Positions 50,920-59,411 of a DNA stretch of 64,000 nucleotides are shown in pieces. The DNA comes from Sphingomonas sp. JC676 (GTDB lineage: Bacteria; Pseudomonadota; Alphaproteobacteria; Sphingomonadales; Sphingomonadaceae), in NCBI RefSeq assembly GCF_014489075.1, contig NZ_JACTGR010000005.1, forward strand, positions 310,001 to 374,000. Reading direction: 5' to 3'. The translations under genes and the position numbers were made by a program. Positions within the stretch are counted from its first letter, which is position 1; every line of letters starts with the position of its first letter. The notes under the pieces were generated by a model. It made no database searches. It was given only the letters and a program-made list of their open reading frames with translations, and was not told where the DNA came from.

Positions 50920-51071
50920 CCGATCAGAATGATATTTCCGCGCCGTCCGTCGACGCGATCCGCGCCCGCCAGCGTTCGCGCGCACGGATCATGGCAGTGC
51001 TGCTCGGCGTGTTCGTCGTGCTCGTCTTCGCGATCTCGATCGTGAAGATCCAGATCGCCCATCACGGATGA
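50916..51071 (+). CDS. 51-residue single-span membrane protein of the cox cluster
   Basis: A tiny protein with a charged cytoplasmic start (DAIRARQRSRARI) and one membrane helix (MAVLLGVFVVLVFAISIVKI). Its ATG overlaps the ctaB stop and its stop overlaps the ctaG ATG, both as ATGA, so it is certainly translated with them. Small proteins at this place are common in alphaproteobacterial cox operons and are presumed to help oxidase assembly, but I cannot name the function. Confidence 0.8.
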   Translation: MTDQNDISAPSVDAIRARQRSRARIMAVLLGVFVVLVFAISIVKIQIAHHG

Positions 51072-51637
51072 TCAACCGCAACCTGCGCGTGGCGATCCTC
51101 GCGGGGATCGGAGTCTGCTCGATGGGCGGACTCGGCTTCGCCGCGGTGCCGCTCTACCGCATGTTCTGCGAGGCGACAGGCCTGAACGGCACCACCCAGC
51201 GCGGGCTCCAGGCGCCTGGGGCGGTGGGCAACCGCAAGGTTGTCGTGGCGTTCGACACCAATGTCGGCAAGGGCATCCCCTGGAAATTCCAGCCCGAGCG
51301 TCGCAGCGACACGATCGACATCGGCGGGCGCGACATGGCCTTCTTCACGGCCACCAACACCTCGGACCATGAGACCAGCGGCACTGCGACCTTCAACGTG
51401 ACTCCGGTGTTCATCGGCAAGTATTTCACCAAGATCCAGTGCTTCTGCTTCACCCAGCAGACGCTGAAGCCCGGCGAGACGGTGCGCATGCCGGTGATCT
51501 TCTATGTCGATCCCAAGATCCTCGACGATCCGGACGCGAAGGACGTGCAGGAAATCACCCTGTCCTACACCTTCTACCCCAGCGAATCGCCGCAGGTGAA
51601 GCAGGCGGCGGCAGCCGCGGCGCAGAAGGCGCACTGA
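51068..51637 (+). CDS. ctaG: Cytochrome c oxidase assembly protein CtaG (Cox11)
   Basis: A 189-residue copper chaperone that delivers copper to the CuB site of subunit I. One N-terminal membrane helix, AAVPLYRMFCEATGLNGT, then a periplasmic immunoglobulin-like domain with the copper-binding CFCF (KIQCFCFTQQTLKPGE). All expected cysteines are present. Coupled to the preceding small membrane protein; 85 bp separate it from ctaE. Confidence 0.97.
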   Translation: MINRNLRVAILAGIGVCSMGGLGFAAVPLYRMFCEATGLNGTTQRGLQAPGAVGNRKVVVAFDTNVGKGIPWKFQPERRSDTIDIGGRDMAFFTATNTSDHETSGTATFNVTPVFIGKYFTKIQCFCFTQQTLKPGETVRMPVIFYVDPKILDDPDAKDVQEITLSYTFYPSESPQVKQAAAAAAQKAH

Positions 51638-51722
51638 ACCCGCCTGCATGTGCACGAGGATTGTTGCGGGAAGCGGATTCGGGCCCTAAAGCAGCCCGCA
51701 AAACACCAAACAGGGACCGACC

Positions 51723-52556
51723 ATGGCCGGAGCCAAAAACCACCAATACCACATCCTGCCGCCGAGCATCTGGCCGTTGTTCGGCGCGTTCGCGGCGCTC
51801 GTGCTCGCCTCGGGCGGCATCATGTGGATGCACAAGGCACCCAGCGCCAGCCTCGTGTTCTTCACCGGCGTGACGCTAGTGGCGATCACGATGTTCGGCT
51901 GGTGGTCGAAGGTGATCCAGGAGGCGCATGCCGGCGATCACACGCCGATCGTCCAGCTCCATTTGCGCTACGGCATGATCCTGTTCATCGCCTCCGAAGT
52001 GATGTTCTTCGTCGGCTGGTTCTGGGCCTGGTTCGATTTCTCGCTCTTCCCCTCGACGGTCGAGGCGGTCGGCGGCGTCTGGCCGCCCAAGGGCATGGAA
52101 GTGCTCAACGCCTGGCAGTTCCCGCTGCTCAACACGCTGATCCTGCTCTGCTCGGGCTGCACCGTGACCTGGGCGCACCACGCGCTGATCCACGGTGACC
52201 GCAAGGGCCTGATCCAGGGCCTGTGGATCACGATCATCCTGGGCATCTCGTTCAGCTGCTTCCAGGCCTATGAGTATATGGAGGCTCCCTTCCCCTTCAA
52301 GGCGGCGAGCGAGGGCGGCAGCAGCTATGGCGGCGCCTTCTTCATGGCAACGGGCTTCCACGGCTTCCACGTCATCGTCGGCACGATCTTCCTGATCGTG
52401 AACCTAGTCCGCGCCTATCGTGGCGACTTCACCCCAAGGCAGCATTTCGGCTTCGAAGCGGCTGCCTGGTACTGGCACTTCGTCGACGTCGTCTGGCTGT
52501 TCCTGTTCGCGTCGATCTATGTCTGGGGTGGCTGGGGCGCTCCCGTCCACGCTTGA
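51723..52556 (+). CDS. ctaE: Cytochrome c oxidase subunit III
   Basis: A 277-residue seven-helix subunit of the aa3 oxidase. Motifs: HHQYHILPPSIWPLFGAF at the start, GMILFIASEVMFFVGWFWAW, GCTVTWAHHALI, ATGFHGFHVIVGTIFL and EAAAWYWHFVDVVWLFLF. Full length. Its stop shares a base with the DUF983 start (TGATG). Confidence 0.97.
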   Translation: MAGAKNHQYHILPPSIWPLFGAFAALVLASGGIMWMHKAPSASLVFFTGVTLVAITMFGWWSKVIQEAHAGDHTPIVQLHLRYGMILFIASEVMFFVGWFWAWFDFSLFPSTVEAVGGVWPPKGMEVLNAWQFPLLNTLILLCSGCTVTWAHHALIHGDRKGLIQGLWITIILGISFSCFQAYEYMEAPFPFKAASEGGSSYGGAFFMATGFHGFHVIVGTIFLIVNLVRAYRGDFTPRQHFGFEAAAWYWHFVDVVWLFLFASIYVWGGWGAPVHA

Positions 52557-52963
52557 TGCGTCTGGACGAACAACCGAGCAATCAAATCGGGGGAGGTGGC
52601 ACCACGCCGCCTCCCCCGATCGATTCCGGGCTGAAAGGCTGTTGTCCGCGCTGCGGCACCCGCACGCTGTTCGCGGGATATATCCGCTTCGCCGACAAGT
52701 GCGCGAACTGCGGACTCGATTTCACCCAGTTCAACGTCGGCGATGGCCCGGTCGTGTTCCTGACCCTGGGCATCGGTGCGCTGGTCACGATGATGGCGCT
52801 GTGGGTCGAGTTCACCTTCCAGCCTGGGCTGCTCATCCATATACTGCTCTGGGTCCCGATCACCCTCGGCCTTACCGTGGTGATGTTGCGTTTCTCCAAG
52901 GGCCTGCTGCTCGCGCTCGAATATCGCCACAAGGCAGCTGAAGGCCGGATCAAGGACGTCTGA
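52556..52963 (+). CDS. DUF983 family protein
   Basis: A 135-residue protein. A zinc-ribbon-like pair (GCCPRCGTRTLF and KCANCGLDFTQF) precedes two membrane helices (FLTLGIGALVTMMALWVEF and HILLWVPITLGLTVVMLRF). DUF983 genes regularly lie between ctaE and SURF1 in alphaproteobacteria, implying a role in oxidase biogenesis. The N-terminal 20 residues are Gly/Pro-rich. SURF1 begins at the next base after the stop. Confidence 0.93.
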   Translation: MRLDEQPSNQIGGGGTTPPPPIDSGLKGCCPRCGTRTLFAGYIRFADKCANCGLDFTQFNVGDGPVVFLTLGIGALVTMMALWVEFTFQPGLLIHILLWVPITLGLTVVMLRFSKGLLLALEYRHKAAEGRIKDV

Positions 52964-53584
52964 ATGCCGCGCTTTCCGCTGATTCCGACGATCGTCGTCG
53001 GCCTGGCCATCGCGGCGATGATCGCACTGGGCGTGTGGCAGCTCGACCGCCGCGCCGAGAAGCAGGCGGCGCTCGCCCAATATGCCGCGAACATGGGCAA
53101 GCCGGTGATGGCGTTTCCGCGGCTCGCAGTCGGCGACGCATATCTGTTCCGCCGCGCGACGGCCTTCTGCCTCGAGCCGGTCGGCTGGCAGAGCCAGGGC
53201 GGACGGAGCATCAAGGGCACCAACGGCTTCCGGCAGATCGCCCAGTGCCGCACCGGCGTGGAGGGACCCGCATTGCTCGTCGATGTGGGCGTGGCGCCCG
53301 ATCCGAAGGTCAAGCCGGTCTGGAAGGGCGGGCCGGTGACCGGCACGATCACGCATGCGCCCGATCATCGGCCGATCTTCCTGTCGATGTTCGGCGAGCA
53401 CCCCAAGTCGCTGATGCTGATCGCCGACCAGGCCGCGCCCGGGCTGGAGCCCACCGCACGGCCCGAGCTTTCGAGCGTGCCCAACAACCATCTCGCTTAT
53501 GCGGTGCAATGGTTCCTGTTCGCGACCGTCGCGGCGATCATCTATGTGCTGGCGCTCAGGCTGCGACAGCGCAAGACGGCCTAA
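52964..53584 (+). CDS. SURF1 family cytochrome oxidase assembly protein
   Basis: A 206-residue protein with an N-terminal helix leading to the hallmark LGVWQLDRRAEKQAALA, a periplasmic domain, and a C-terminal helix preceded by NNHLAYAVQWFLFATVA. SURF1 helps insert haem a into subunit I. It is shorter than some family members but has both end motifs. It completes the oxidase cluster. Confidence 0.93.
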   Translation: MPRFPLIPTIVVGLAIAAMIALGVWQLDRRAEKQAALAQYAANMGKPVMAFPRLAVGDAYLFRRATAFCLEPVGWQSQGGRSIKGTNGFRQIAQCRTGVEGPALLVDVGVAPDPKVKPVWKGGPVTGTITHAPDHRPIFLSMFGEHPKSLMLIADQAAPGLEPTARPELSSVPNNHLAYAVQWFLFATVAAIIYVLALRLRQRKTA

Positions 53585-53632
53585 AGATCGGCTTTCTTGC
53601 CCCCCACCCCTTCGCCCGCTAACGCCGCGGGG

Positions 53633-55024
53633 ATGCGCTACCAGAGTACAAGAGGCGCCGCGCCCCTGCTCGGCTTCCGTGACGTGACGCTTGCCGGGCT
53701 GGCGAGCGATGGCGGGCTATATGTGCCCGCGGCCTGGCCGAGCTTCACGCGCGAGCAGATCGCCGAGCTGGCCGGTCTCTCTTATGTCGAGACGGCGGTG
53801 CGGGTGATGCTGCCGTTCGTCGACGGCGATCTGAGCGAGGACGAGCTCCGCGCATTGTGCACCCAGGCCTATGGCCGTTTCGCGCACGCCGCGGTGACGC
53901 CTTTGGTGCAGCTCGACGAGCGCAACTGGCTGCTCGAGCTGTTCCACGGGCCGACATTGGCGTTCAAGGATGTGGCGCTGCAGTTGCTCGGATTGCTATT
54001 CGAGAAGTTTCTGGCCGGGAGCGATGCGCATCTGACGATCGTCGGCGCGACATCGGGCGATACCGGCAGCGCGGCGATCGACGCCGTCGCCGGACGGCAC
54101 GGCGTCGACATCTTCATGCTCCACCCCAAGGGCCGCGTTTCCGACGTCCAGCGCCGCCAGATGACCACGGTGCTCGCCCCCAACGTCCACAACATCGCGA
54201 TCGAAGGCAGCTTCGACGACGCCCAGGCGCTGGTGAAGGCGATGTTCAACGACGCCGGGTTCGCCGGACGCTTCCAGCTGAGTGCGGTCAATTCGATCAA
54301 TTGGGCGCGGCTGATGGCCCAGGTGGTCTATTATTTCTACGCCGCCGTCCGGCTGGGCGCCCCCGAGCGCAAGGTCGCGTTCGCGGTGCCGACCGGCAAT
54401 TTCGGCGATGTCTTCGCGGGCTATGTCGCGAGCCGGATGGGGCTGCCGATCGAGCGGCTGATCGTCGCGACCAACGTCAACGACATCCTCCACCGCGCGC
54501 TTTCGGCGGGCGACTATTCGGCGGGGACGGTGACACCCACCGCCGCGCCGTCGATGGACATCCAGGTCAGTTCCAACTTCGAGCGCCTGCTTTTCGATCT
54601 CTCGGAGGCTCCGGTCGCCGACCAGATGCGCTGGTTCGAGGCGAGCCGCGCGATGCAGCTGACCAATGCCCAGCGCGAGGGCGCGGCGAAGCTGTTCGTC
54701 AGCGACCGGATCGAACCCGAAGAGATGAACGAGGCGATGCGCTGGGCGGCCGGCGAGGCGAACCAGGTCATCGACCCGCATACCGCGATCGGCCTTGCGG
54801 CGGCGCGGCGCGCGGAGCTGCCGGTCGGAACCCCGGTGGTGACGCTGGCGACTGCGCATCCCGCCAAGTTCCGCGACGCGGTCGAGCGCGCGACAGGCTC
54901 GCGCCCGCACATGCCCGCGCGGATCGGTGACCTGTTCGAGCGGCAGGAGCGCTATGACGTGCTGCCCGCCGAGTTCGGCGCGATCACGGCCTATATCGCC
55001 GAGCGCGCCCGCGCCCGGACATGA
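53633..55024 (+). CDS. thrC: Threonine synthase
   Basis: A 463-residue PLP enzyme converting O-phosphohomoserine to threonine. The start MRYQSTRGAAPLLGFRDV is typical; the PLP lysine is at about 111 in HGPTLAFKDVALQ, followed by GATSGDTGSAAIDAV and VPTGNFGDVFAGY. ATG at 53633 has GCGGGG just upstream; a longer start would add 12 residues. The order SURF1-thrC is common in alphaproteobacteria. It overlaps the methyltransferase start by four bases. Confidence 0.96.
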   Translation: MRYQSTRGAAPLLGFRDVTLAGLASDGGLYVPAAWPSFTREQIAELAGLSYVETAVRVMLPFVDGDLSEDELRALCTQAYGRFAHAAVTPLVQLDERNWLLELFHGPTLAFKDVALQLLGLLFEKFLAGSDAHLTIVGATSGDTGSAAIDAVAGRHGVDIFMLHPKGRVSDVQRRQMTTVLAPNVHNIAIEGSFDDAQALVKAMFNDAGFAGRFQLSAVNSINWARLMAQVVYYFYAAVRLGAPERKVAFAVPTGNFGDVFAGYVASRMGLPIERLIVATNVNDILHRALSAGDYSAGTVTPTAAPSMDIQVSSNFERLLFDLSEAPVADQMRWFEASRAMQLTNAQREGAAKLFVSDRIEPEEMNEAMRWAAGEANQVIDPHTAIGLAAARRAELPVGTPVVTLATAHPAKFRDAVERATGSRPHMPARIGDLFERQERYDVLPAEFGAITAYIAERARART

Positions 55025-55893
55025 AGCTCTCGATCCTCACCGGTGAGCCCTGGGCCGATTACGGGCTGGTCGACAGCGGGCATGGCCGCAAGCTCGAGCG
55101 CTACGGGCCCTATCGCTTCATCCGTCCCGAACCCCAGGCGATGTGGGCGCCGGCATCCGAAGACTGGGACGCGCATGGCGAGTTCGTCCCCGCCCCCGAC
55201 GACGAGGGGGGCGGGCGCTGGGTGTTCCACAAGCCGGTGCCACGCGAGGGCTGGCCGCTCGCCTGGCGCGAGGCCAAGTTCACCGCGCAGACCACGCCCT
55301 TCCGCCATCTCGGCTTCTTCCCGGACATGGCGCCGGTATGGGACTGGATGCGCGAGCGGATCGACGGGCTCGACGCGCCCGAGTGCATGAACCTGTTCGG
55401 CTATACCGGCGTCGGCACGCTCGCGCTGGCCGCCAAGGGCGCGCGGATGACGCATGTCGATGCGTCGAAGAAATCGGTCGCCGAGGGCAAGGCCAATGCA
55501 GCGCTGTCGGGGATGGAAGACAAGCCGATCCGCTGGATGATCGACGACGCCGCCAAGTTCACCGCGCGCGAGGTGCGGCGCGGACGGCGCTATGACGGGA
55601 TCATTCTCGATCCGCCCAAATGGGGGCGCGGGCCGACCGGCGAGGTGTGGAAGCTCGAGGAGAGCCTGCCCGGGCTGATCGCCGACGCCGCCAAGCTGCT
55701 CGACGCCAAGTCGCGCTTCCTGTTCCTCACCGTCTATGCGGTGCGGATGTCGTCGGTCGCGCTCGGTGAGTTGCTGAACCAGGAACTCAAAGGGTTGGGG
55801 GGCACAGTTGATTGCGGCGAACTGTGCGTACGCGAGGAAGCGCGGGGCCTATTGCTGCCCACGGCCATTTTCGGACGCTGGCGCGGCGACTAA
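55021..55893 (+). CDS. Class I SAM-dependent methyltransferase, RlmI/RlmK-like
   Basis: A 290-residue protein. N-terminal part YGPYRFIRPEPQAMW, then MNLFGYTGVGTLALAAKGA (motif I), THVDASKKSVAEGKANA (motif II) and the catalytic DPPKWGRGPTGEVWK loop, the arrangement of 23S rRNA m5C/m7G-type RlmI and RlmK enzymes, but without an obvious PUA domain. Likely an rRNA methyltransferase; the target base is unknown. Translationally coupled to thrC. Confidence 0.87.
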   Translation: MKLSILTGEPWADYGLVDSGHGRKLERYGPYRFIRPEPQAMWAPASEDWDAHGEFVPAPDDEGGGRWVFHKPVPREGWPLAWREAKFTAQTTPFRHLGFFPDMAPVWDWMRERIDGLDAPECMNLFGYTGVGTLALAAKGARMTHVDASKKSVAEGKANAALSGMEDKPIRWMIDDAAKFTAREVRRGRRYDGIILDPPKWGRGPTGEVWKLEESLPGLIADAAKLLDAKSRFLFLTVYAVRMSSVALGELLNQELKGLGGTVDCGELCVREEARGLLLPTAIFGRWRGD

Positions 55894-55984
55894 CCCTTAT
55901 TCGCATTTATTCGCGATTGGCGATGGCTAACGAATCGTTTAATGTGTCTGAACATTTCCAGGTTGGTATCTGAGGGGATTCGCC

Positions 55985-56563
55985 GTGAAGCTTTCGCATC
56001 TTGCTTGCTGTGCCGTCGCAGCGCTTACCATCACCGCCCCGGCCGCCGCGCAGACCTTCGTGGTCGATGCGATGGCGAACAGCTCGTCGGGTGGCGCCGG
56101 CCTCGCCTCGGTCGCGCTGATCGCGGGACAGACCTTCACCATTTCGTCGAGCACCGACGACCTGTGGAGCGCCGGCCCGCTGCCCCGCTATTCGGATGCC
56201 AACGGCCTGACCGGCGACCGCTGGGCCACCGCCACCGACGATTCGGGCCAGGCGGTCGGCACGCAGATCGGCGCCAATTTCGGCCTCTGGTCGCAGAACT
56301 CGCTCTCGGCGGCCTATGGCTCGCTCGTCGGTGAGCTGAACGGCGTCTACATGCTGCTCGGCGCCAATGGCAGCTTCGTTGCCAGCAGCAGCGGCACGCT
56401 CAATCTCTATTATTGGGATTCGAACAACGGCGACAATTTCGGCACGATCGCCTTCGACATCAGCGCGGTTCCTGAGCCGGCCGCATGGGGCATGATGATC
56501 GGCGGCTTCGGGCTGGCCGGCATGGCGGTCCGCCGTCGCCGGGTCACCGTCGCTTTCGCCTGA
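55985..56563 (+). CDS. PEPxxWA-CTERM sorting domain protein
   Basis: A 192-residue exported protein. GTG start with GAGGGG upstream, signal peptide ending TAPAAAQ, a Ser/Gly/Asn-rich beta-type middle, and the C-terminal sorting signal VPEPAAWGMMIGGFGLAG followed by RRRR. Such proteins are processed by an exosortase and delivered to the surface or matrix; no exosortase is in the window. Function of the middle domain is unknown. The upstream gap contains AACGAATCGTT, a small palindrome. A hairpin at 56583-56608 lies after the stop. Confidence 0.9.
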   Translation: MKLSHLACCAVAALTITAPAAAQTFVVDAMANSSSGGAGLASVALIAGQTFTISSSTDDLWSAGPLPRYSDANGLTGDRWATATDDSGQAVGTQIGANFGLWSQNSLSAAYGSLVGELNGVYMLLGANGSFVASSSGTLNLYYWDSNNGDNFGTIAFDISAVPEPAAWGMMIGGFGLAGMAVRRRRVTVAFA

Positions 56564-56582
56564 ATACACGAAAAGGTGGGGA

Positions 56583-56608
56583 AAGGGCGGCAGGCGACTG
56601 TCGCCCTT
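56583..56608. terminator. Bidirectional terminator hairpin between convergent genes
   Basis: AAGGGCGGCAG and CTGTCGCCCTT form an 11-bp stem (one G-T wobble) with a GCGA loop, placed between the PEP-CTERM gene and ccmB, which converge. The plus-strand side has only a weak T-rich tail (GTTCGT), so termination may be partial. Confidence 0.5.
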
Positions 56609-56615
56609 GTTCGTC

Positions 56616-57260
56616 TCAGTCGCGGCCCATCCGAATCGCCGCGCCTGCCACCAGCGGCGCGCCCGCGAGATAGATCAGGCTCACGGCTGCGAGCAGCTTA
56701 AGCGCGCCGGGTTGGTCGCCCGTCGAGCCAGCACCAAAGATCAGCAGCGGCACCGCGAAAGGCAACATCACCAAGCCAGCGAGCGCGCCCGCCCCGCGTA
56801 GTCCCGCAACCAGCGCAGCGGTGACCAAGCCGAGCGCGGCGAGGCCAGGCGTGCCGATCGCGAGACACAACAGGATCTGGGCGAGTGCCGATCCGGGCAC
56901 GTGAAGCAGGGCTGCGGCGATCACGGTAGCGGCCAACAGTGGTGGCGCGAAGCCGAGCCAGTGGCCGATCATCTTGGCCGCGGCGACCGTGCCATCTCCC
57001 AGCCCGCGCACCGCGAACTGATCGAGCACGCCGCTTTCGGCATCGGGCGCAACCAGTCGCTCGACCGGCAGCAGCGCCGCGAGCAGGGCGGCCGCCCAGA
57101 TCACCCCGCCACCGATCCGCGCGAGCAGCTTGCTGTCCGGGCCGATCGCGAACGGGAAGAGGATCGCGACGAGCAGGAAGAAGGCGACCGGCATCAGCAG
57201 CCCGCCGGTGCTCCACCCACGCCGCAGCTCGCGCCAGACGATCGCGGCGAAGGCGCTCAT
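56616..57260 (-). CDS. ccmB: Haem exporter membrane subunit CcmB
   Basis: A 214-residue six-helix ABC permease of cytochrome c maturation system I. IVWRELRRGWSTGGLLMPVAF at the start, LVAPDAESGVLDQFAVRG in the first loop, and later GTPGLAALGLVTAAL are CcmB features. ATG at 57260 overlaps the ccmA stop (ATGA). With CcmA it forms the ATPase complex that releases holo-CcmE. ccmC, ccmD and ccmE are not adjacent. Confidence 0.94.
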   Translation of the reverse strand: MSAFAAIVWRELRRGWSTGGLLMPVAFFLLVAILFPFAIGPDSKLLARIGGGVIWAAALLAALLPVERLVAPDAESGVLDQFAVRGLGDGTVAAAKMIGHWLGFAPPLLAATVIAAALLHVPGSALAQILLCLAIGTPGLAALGLVTAALVAGLRGAGALAGLVMLPFAVPLLIFGAGSTGDQPGALKLLAAVSLIYLAGAPLVAGAAIRMGRD

Positions 57261-57826
57261 AGCGGCAGCTCGATCGCGCCGGGCAGCGCCATCGGCAGAT
57301 GCGTCGCGACCAGCGCGATGCCGCCATTCGCGCGGTGCGCCGCGATCAGGCCCTCGAGCCGGGCGACCGACGCCGTGTCGAGGCCGTTGGCGGGCTCGTC
57401 GAGCAGCCATACCGGCGCGCCGCTGGCGACGACGCGCGCGAAGGCGGCGCGGCGGCGCTGGCCGGTCGAGAGCAGACGCACCGGCACCCGGGCGATTTCG
57501 GTCAGACCCACTGCCTCAAGCGCTTCGGGCACGGTACCCCGGCGCCCGTCGATTCCCGCCCAAAAATCGAGTGCGGCGGTGAGGCTGAGCTCGGGATCGA
57601 GCGCCGTCGCCTCGCTCAGCAGCGCGCGGGCACCCTCGCCTTCGACATGGCCCGACGCGGGAGCGAGCAGCCCGGCGGCAAGGCGGATCAGGCTCGACTT
57701 GCCCGCGCCGTTGGGACCGGTGACGAGTGCCGCATCGCCCGGCGCCAACGCGAAGCGCAGCCCTTCGAACAGCAATCGCCCGCCGCGCAGGCACGCCACG
57801 TTGCGAAAGGCGAGGCTCGCGCTCAA
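57257..57826 (-). CDS. ccmA: Haem exporter ATP-binding subunit CcmA
   Basis: A 189-residue ABC ATPase. Walker A is GPNGAGKSSL, the CcmA-type signature is LSTGQRRRAAFARV, and Walker B is VWLLDEPANGLD. Start is TTG at 57826, which overlaps the stop of the upstream zincin gene (TTGA). Slightly short at the C-terminus but all ATPase motifs are present. Partner of CcmB immediately downstream. Confidence 0.94.
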   Translation of the reverse strand: MSASLAFRNVACLRGGRLLFEGLRFALAPGDAALVTGPNGAGKSSLIRLAAGLLAPASGHVEGEGARALLSEATALDPELSLTAALDFWAGIDGRRGTVPEALEAVGLTEIARVPVRLLSTGQRRRAAFARVVASGAPVWLLDEPANGLDTASVARLEGLIAAHRANGGIALVATHLPMALPGAIELPL

Positions 57827-58227
57827 TCCGCGCCATCCTCCAGTGCATGCATGTCATCGTCGGACAGGCCGAAATGATGGCCGACCTCATGGACGACGAT
57901 GTGATTGACCAGCGTCGCCAGCGGCACGCCGGTATGGATCCATTCGTCGAGGATCGGACGGCGATAGAGGTGGATGCGATCGGGGAGCGCGCCCGAATCG
58001 AACGAGGATTTATCGCCGACCGGGCGGCCATGATAGACACCGCTCAGATCGAACGGATCCTCGATCCCCAGGCTGTCCAGCGTCTCGTCATCGGCGAATT
58101 CCTCGACGATCAGCACGACGTCGGAAAGATAGTTCTGGAACGGCTCCGGGATGCGGGCGAGCGCGTCGCGCGCCATCCGCTCGATCACCGCCGCGTCCGG
58201 CGCGTGGAATGGTGCTTGCCCGCTCAT
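57823..58227 (-). CDS. Metallopeptidase family protein (minimal zincin, DUF1025)
   Basis: A 134-residue protein with HEVGHHFG, the HExxH zinc motif, near the C-terminus and IHLYRRPILDEW before it, the signature of the small zincin family found across actinobacteria and alphaproteobacteria. VVLIVEEFADDE is also typical. Substrate is unknown. ATG at 58227 chosen; an ATG four codons upstream is possible. Translationally coupled to ccmA, though the functional link is not obvious. Confidence 0.92.
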   Translation of the reverse strand: MSGQAPFHAPDAAVIERMARDALARIPEPFQNYLSDVVLIVEEFADDETLDSLGIEDPFDLSGVYHGRPVGDKSSFDSGALPDRIHLYRRPILDEWIHTGVPLATLVNHIVVHEVGHHFGLSDDDMHALEDGAD

Positions 58228-58274
58228 GCCCAAGTCCATAGGCGGTGGGACGAAGCGGCGGCAAGGAGGGGATG

Positions 58275-58565
58275 ATGGTAGCGCGGTTGAGCGAGGGCCT
58301 GAGGGCCGAGGCATTGGCGTCGTTGCCCGACTGGTCGTACGATGCGGAGCGCGACGCGATCACGCGGCGCTTCACTTTCAAGGATTTCAACCAGGCCTTC
58401 GGGTTCATGACCCGCGTCGCGTTGCTCGCCGACAAGGCCGATCACCATCCCGAATGGTCGAACGTGTGGAACCGCGTGGAAATATTGCTCACCACGCACG
58501 ACGTGGACGGGCTCTCGACGCGCGACATCCAGATGGCGCAGGCGATCGACGGCCTACTGCTTTAA
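58275..58565 (+). CDS. Pterin-4a-carbinolamine dehydratase
   Basis: A 96-residue enzyme that dehydrates 4a-hydroxytetrahydrobiopterin, recycling the cofactor of aromatic amino acid hydroxylases. The active-site pattern is complete: FKDFNQAFGFMTRVALLADKADHHPEWSNVWNRV (split), with the HHPEW core. AAGGAGGGG precedes the ATG. Divergent from the zincin; the last 12 bp overlap the convergent SDR gene. Confidence 0.94.
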   Translation: MVARLSEGLRAEALASLPDWSYDAERDAITRRFTFKDFNQAFGFMTRVALLADKADHHPEWSNVWNRVEILLTTHDVDGLSTRDIQMAQAIDGLLL

Positions 58566-59354
58566 TTGGCGGTCCAGCCTTTTGCCGGTGGTCTTGCGGA
58601 TCTGCCCCGGCATCCAGCGCGCGGCGAACCACAATTTCTTCGCGGTCTTGCCGACCTGGGTGTGGATGCGATCGCCGTGGACGGCGGTCCACGCCGCTTC
58701 GGCGACTTCGGAGACCGGGGTGATCTCAAGCCCCGATGCGGTGACCGATTCGCGGACGTTGCGGTTCGATCCCTGCACCGACTGATCGAGCAGGGGCGTA
58801 TCGATGAAGCTTGGCATCAGCGAGCGCACCTTGATGTCCGCCGGACGCCATTCGCCGTCCAGCGCCTCGACCAGTCCACGCACCGCGAACTTGGTCGCCG
58901 AATAGATCGCGACGCCCGAGGCGCCATAGATGCCGGCGGCAGAGCTGGTGACCAGCATCGTCGATCCCGGCGTCTTCGCGAGGAACGGGAAGCCGGCATG
59001 CGCACCCCAGACCACGCCCATCAGGTTGATATCGACGCAGCGCTGGAGATCGGAGAGCGGTGTCGCCGCGAACTCACCACCCACCGCGACTCCGGCATTG
59101 TTGAACAGCACGTCGAGCCGCCCAGCGCTCGCGGTGAATTCGGTCAGCGCCGCCACCCATTGGCCGTGATCGCGCACGTCCATCACATGGGTGGTCGCCA
59201 TGCCCGCGGGCAGCATCGCTTTGGTCGACTCGAGCCCCGCGGCGTTGACGTCGGCCAGGCCGACCCGCCAGCCCTTGCCGGCGAAATAGCGCGCCACGGC
59301 CTGGCCGATGCCCGATGCACCACCGGTGATGAAGATCGCCTGTTCGCCTGCCAT
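58554..59354 (-). CDS. SDR family NAD(P)-dependent oxidoreductase
   Basis: A 266-residue classical short-chain dehydrogenase. ITGGASGIGQAVA is the cofactor site, NNAGVA follows, and the catalytic set is SSAAGIYGASGVAIYSATK (Ser, Tyr-x3-Lys). An Asp after the second strand (GLADVN) suggests NAD preference. The C-terminus is basic and tryptophan-rich (LWFAARWMPGQIRKTTGKRL), possibly membrane-associating. Substrate unknown. Confidence 0.92.
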   Translation of the reverse strand: MAGEQAIFITGGASGIGQAVARYFAGKGWRVGLADVNAAGLESTKAMLPAGMATTHVMDVRDHGQWVAALTEFTASAGRLDVLFNNAGVAVGGEFAATPLSDLQRCVDINLMGVVWGAHAGFPFLAKTPGSTMLVTSSAAGIYGASGVAIYSATKFAVRGLVEALDGEWRPADIKVRSLMPSFIDTPLLDQSVQGSNRNVRESVTASGLEITPVSEVAEAAWTAVHGDRIHTQVGKTAKKLWFAARWMPGQIRKTTGKRLDRQLKQ

Positions 59355-59411
59355 ACGCCCCTCTTTTCGTCTTTTTGACCTTTGTCACTTCATCCCGCAC
59401 AAGTTGCGCCG

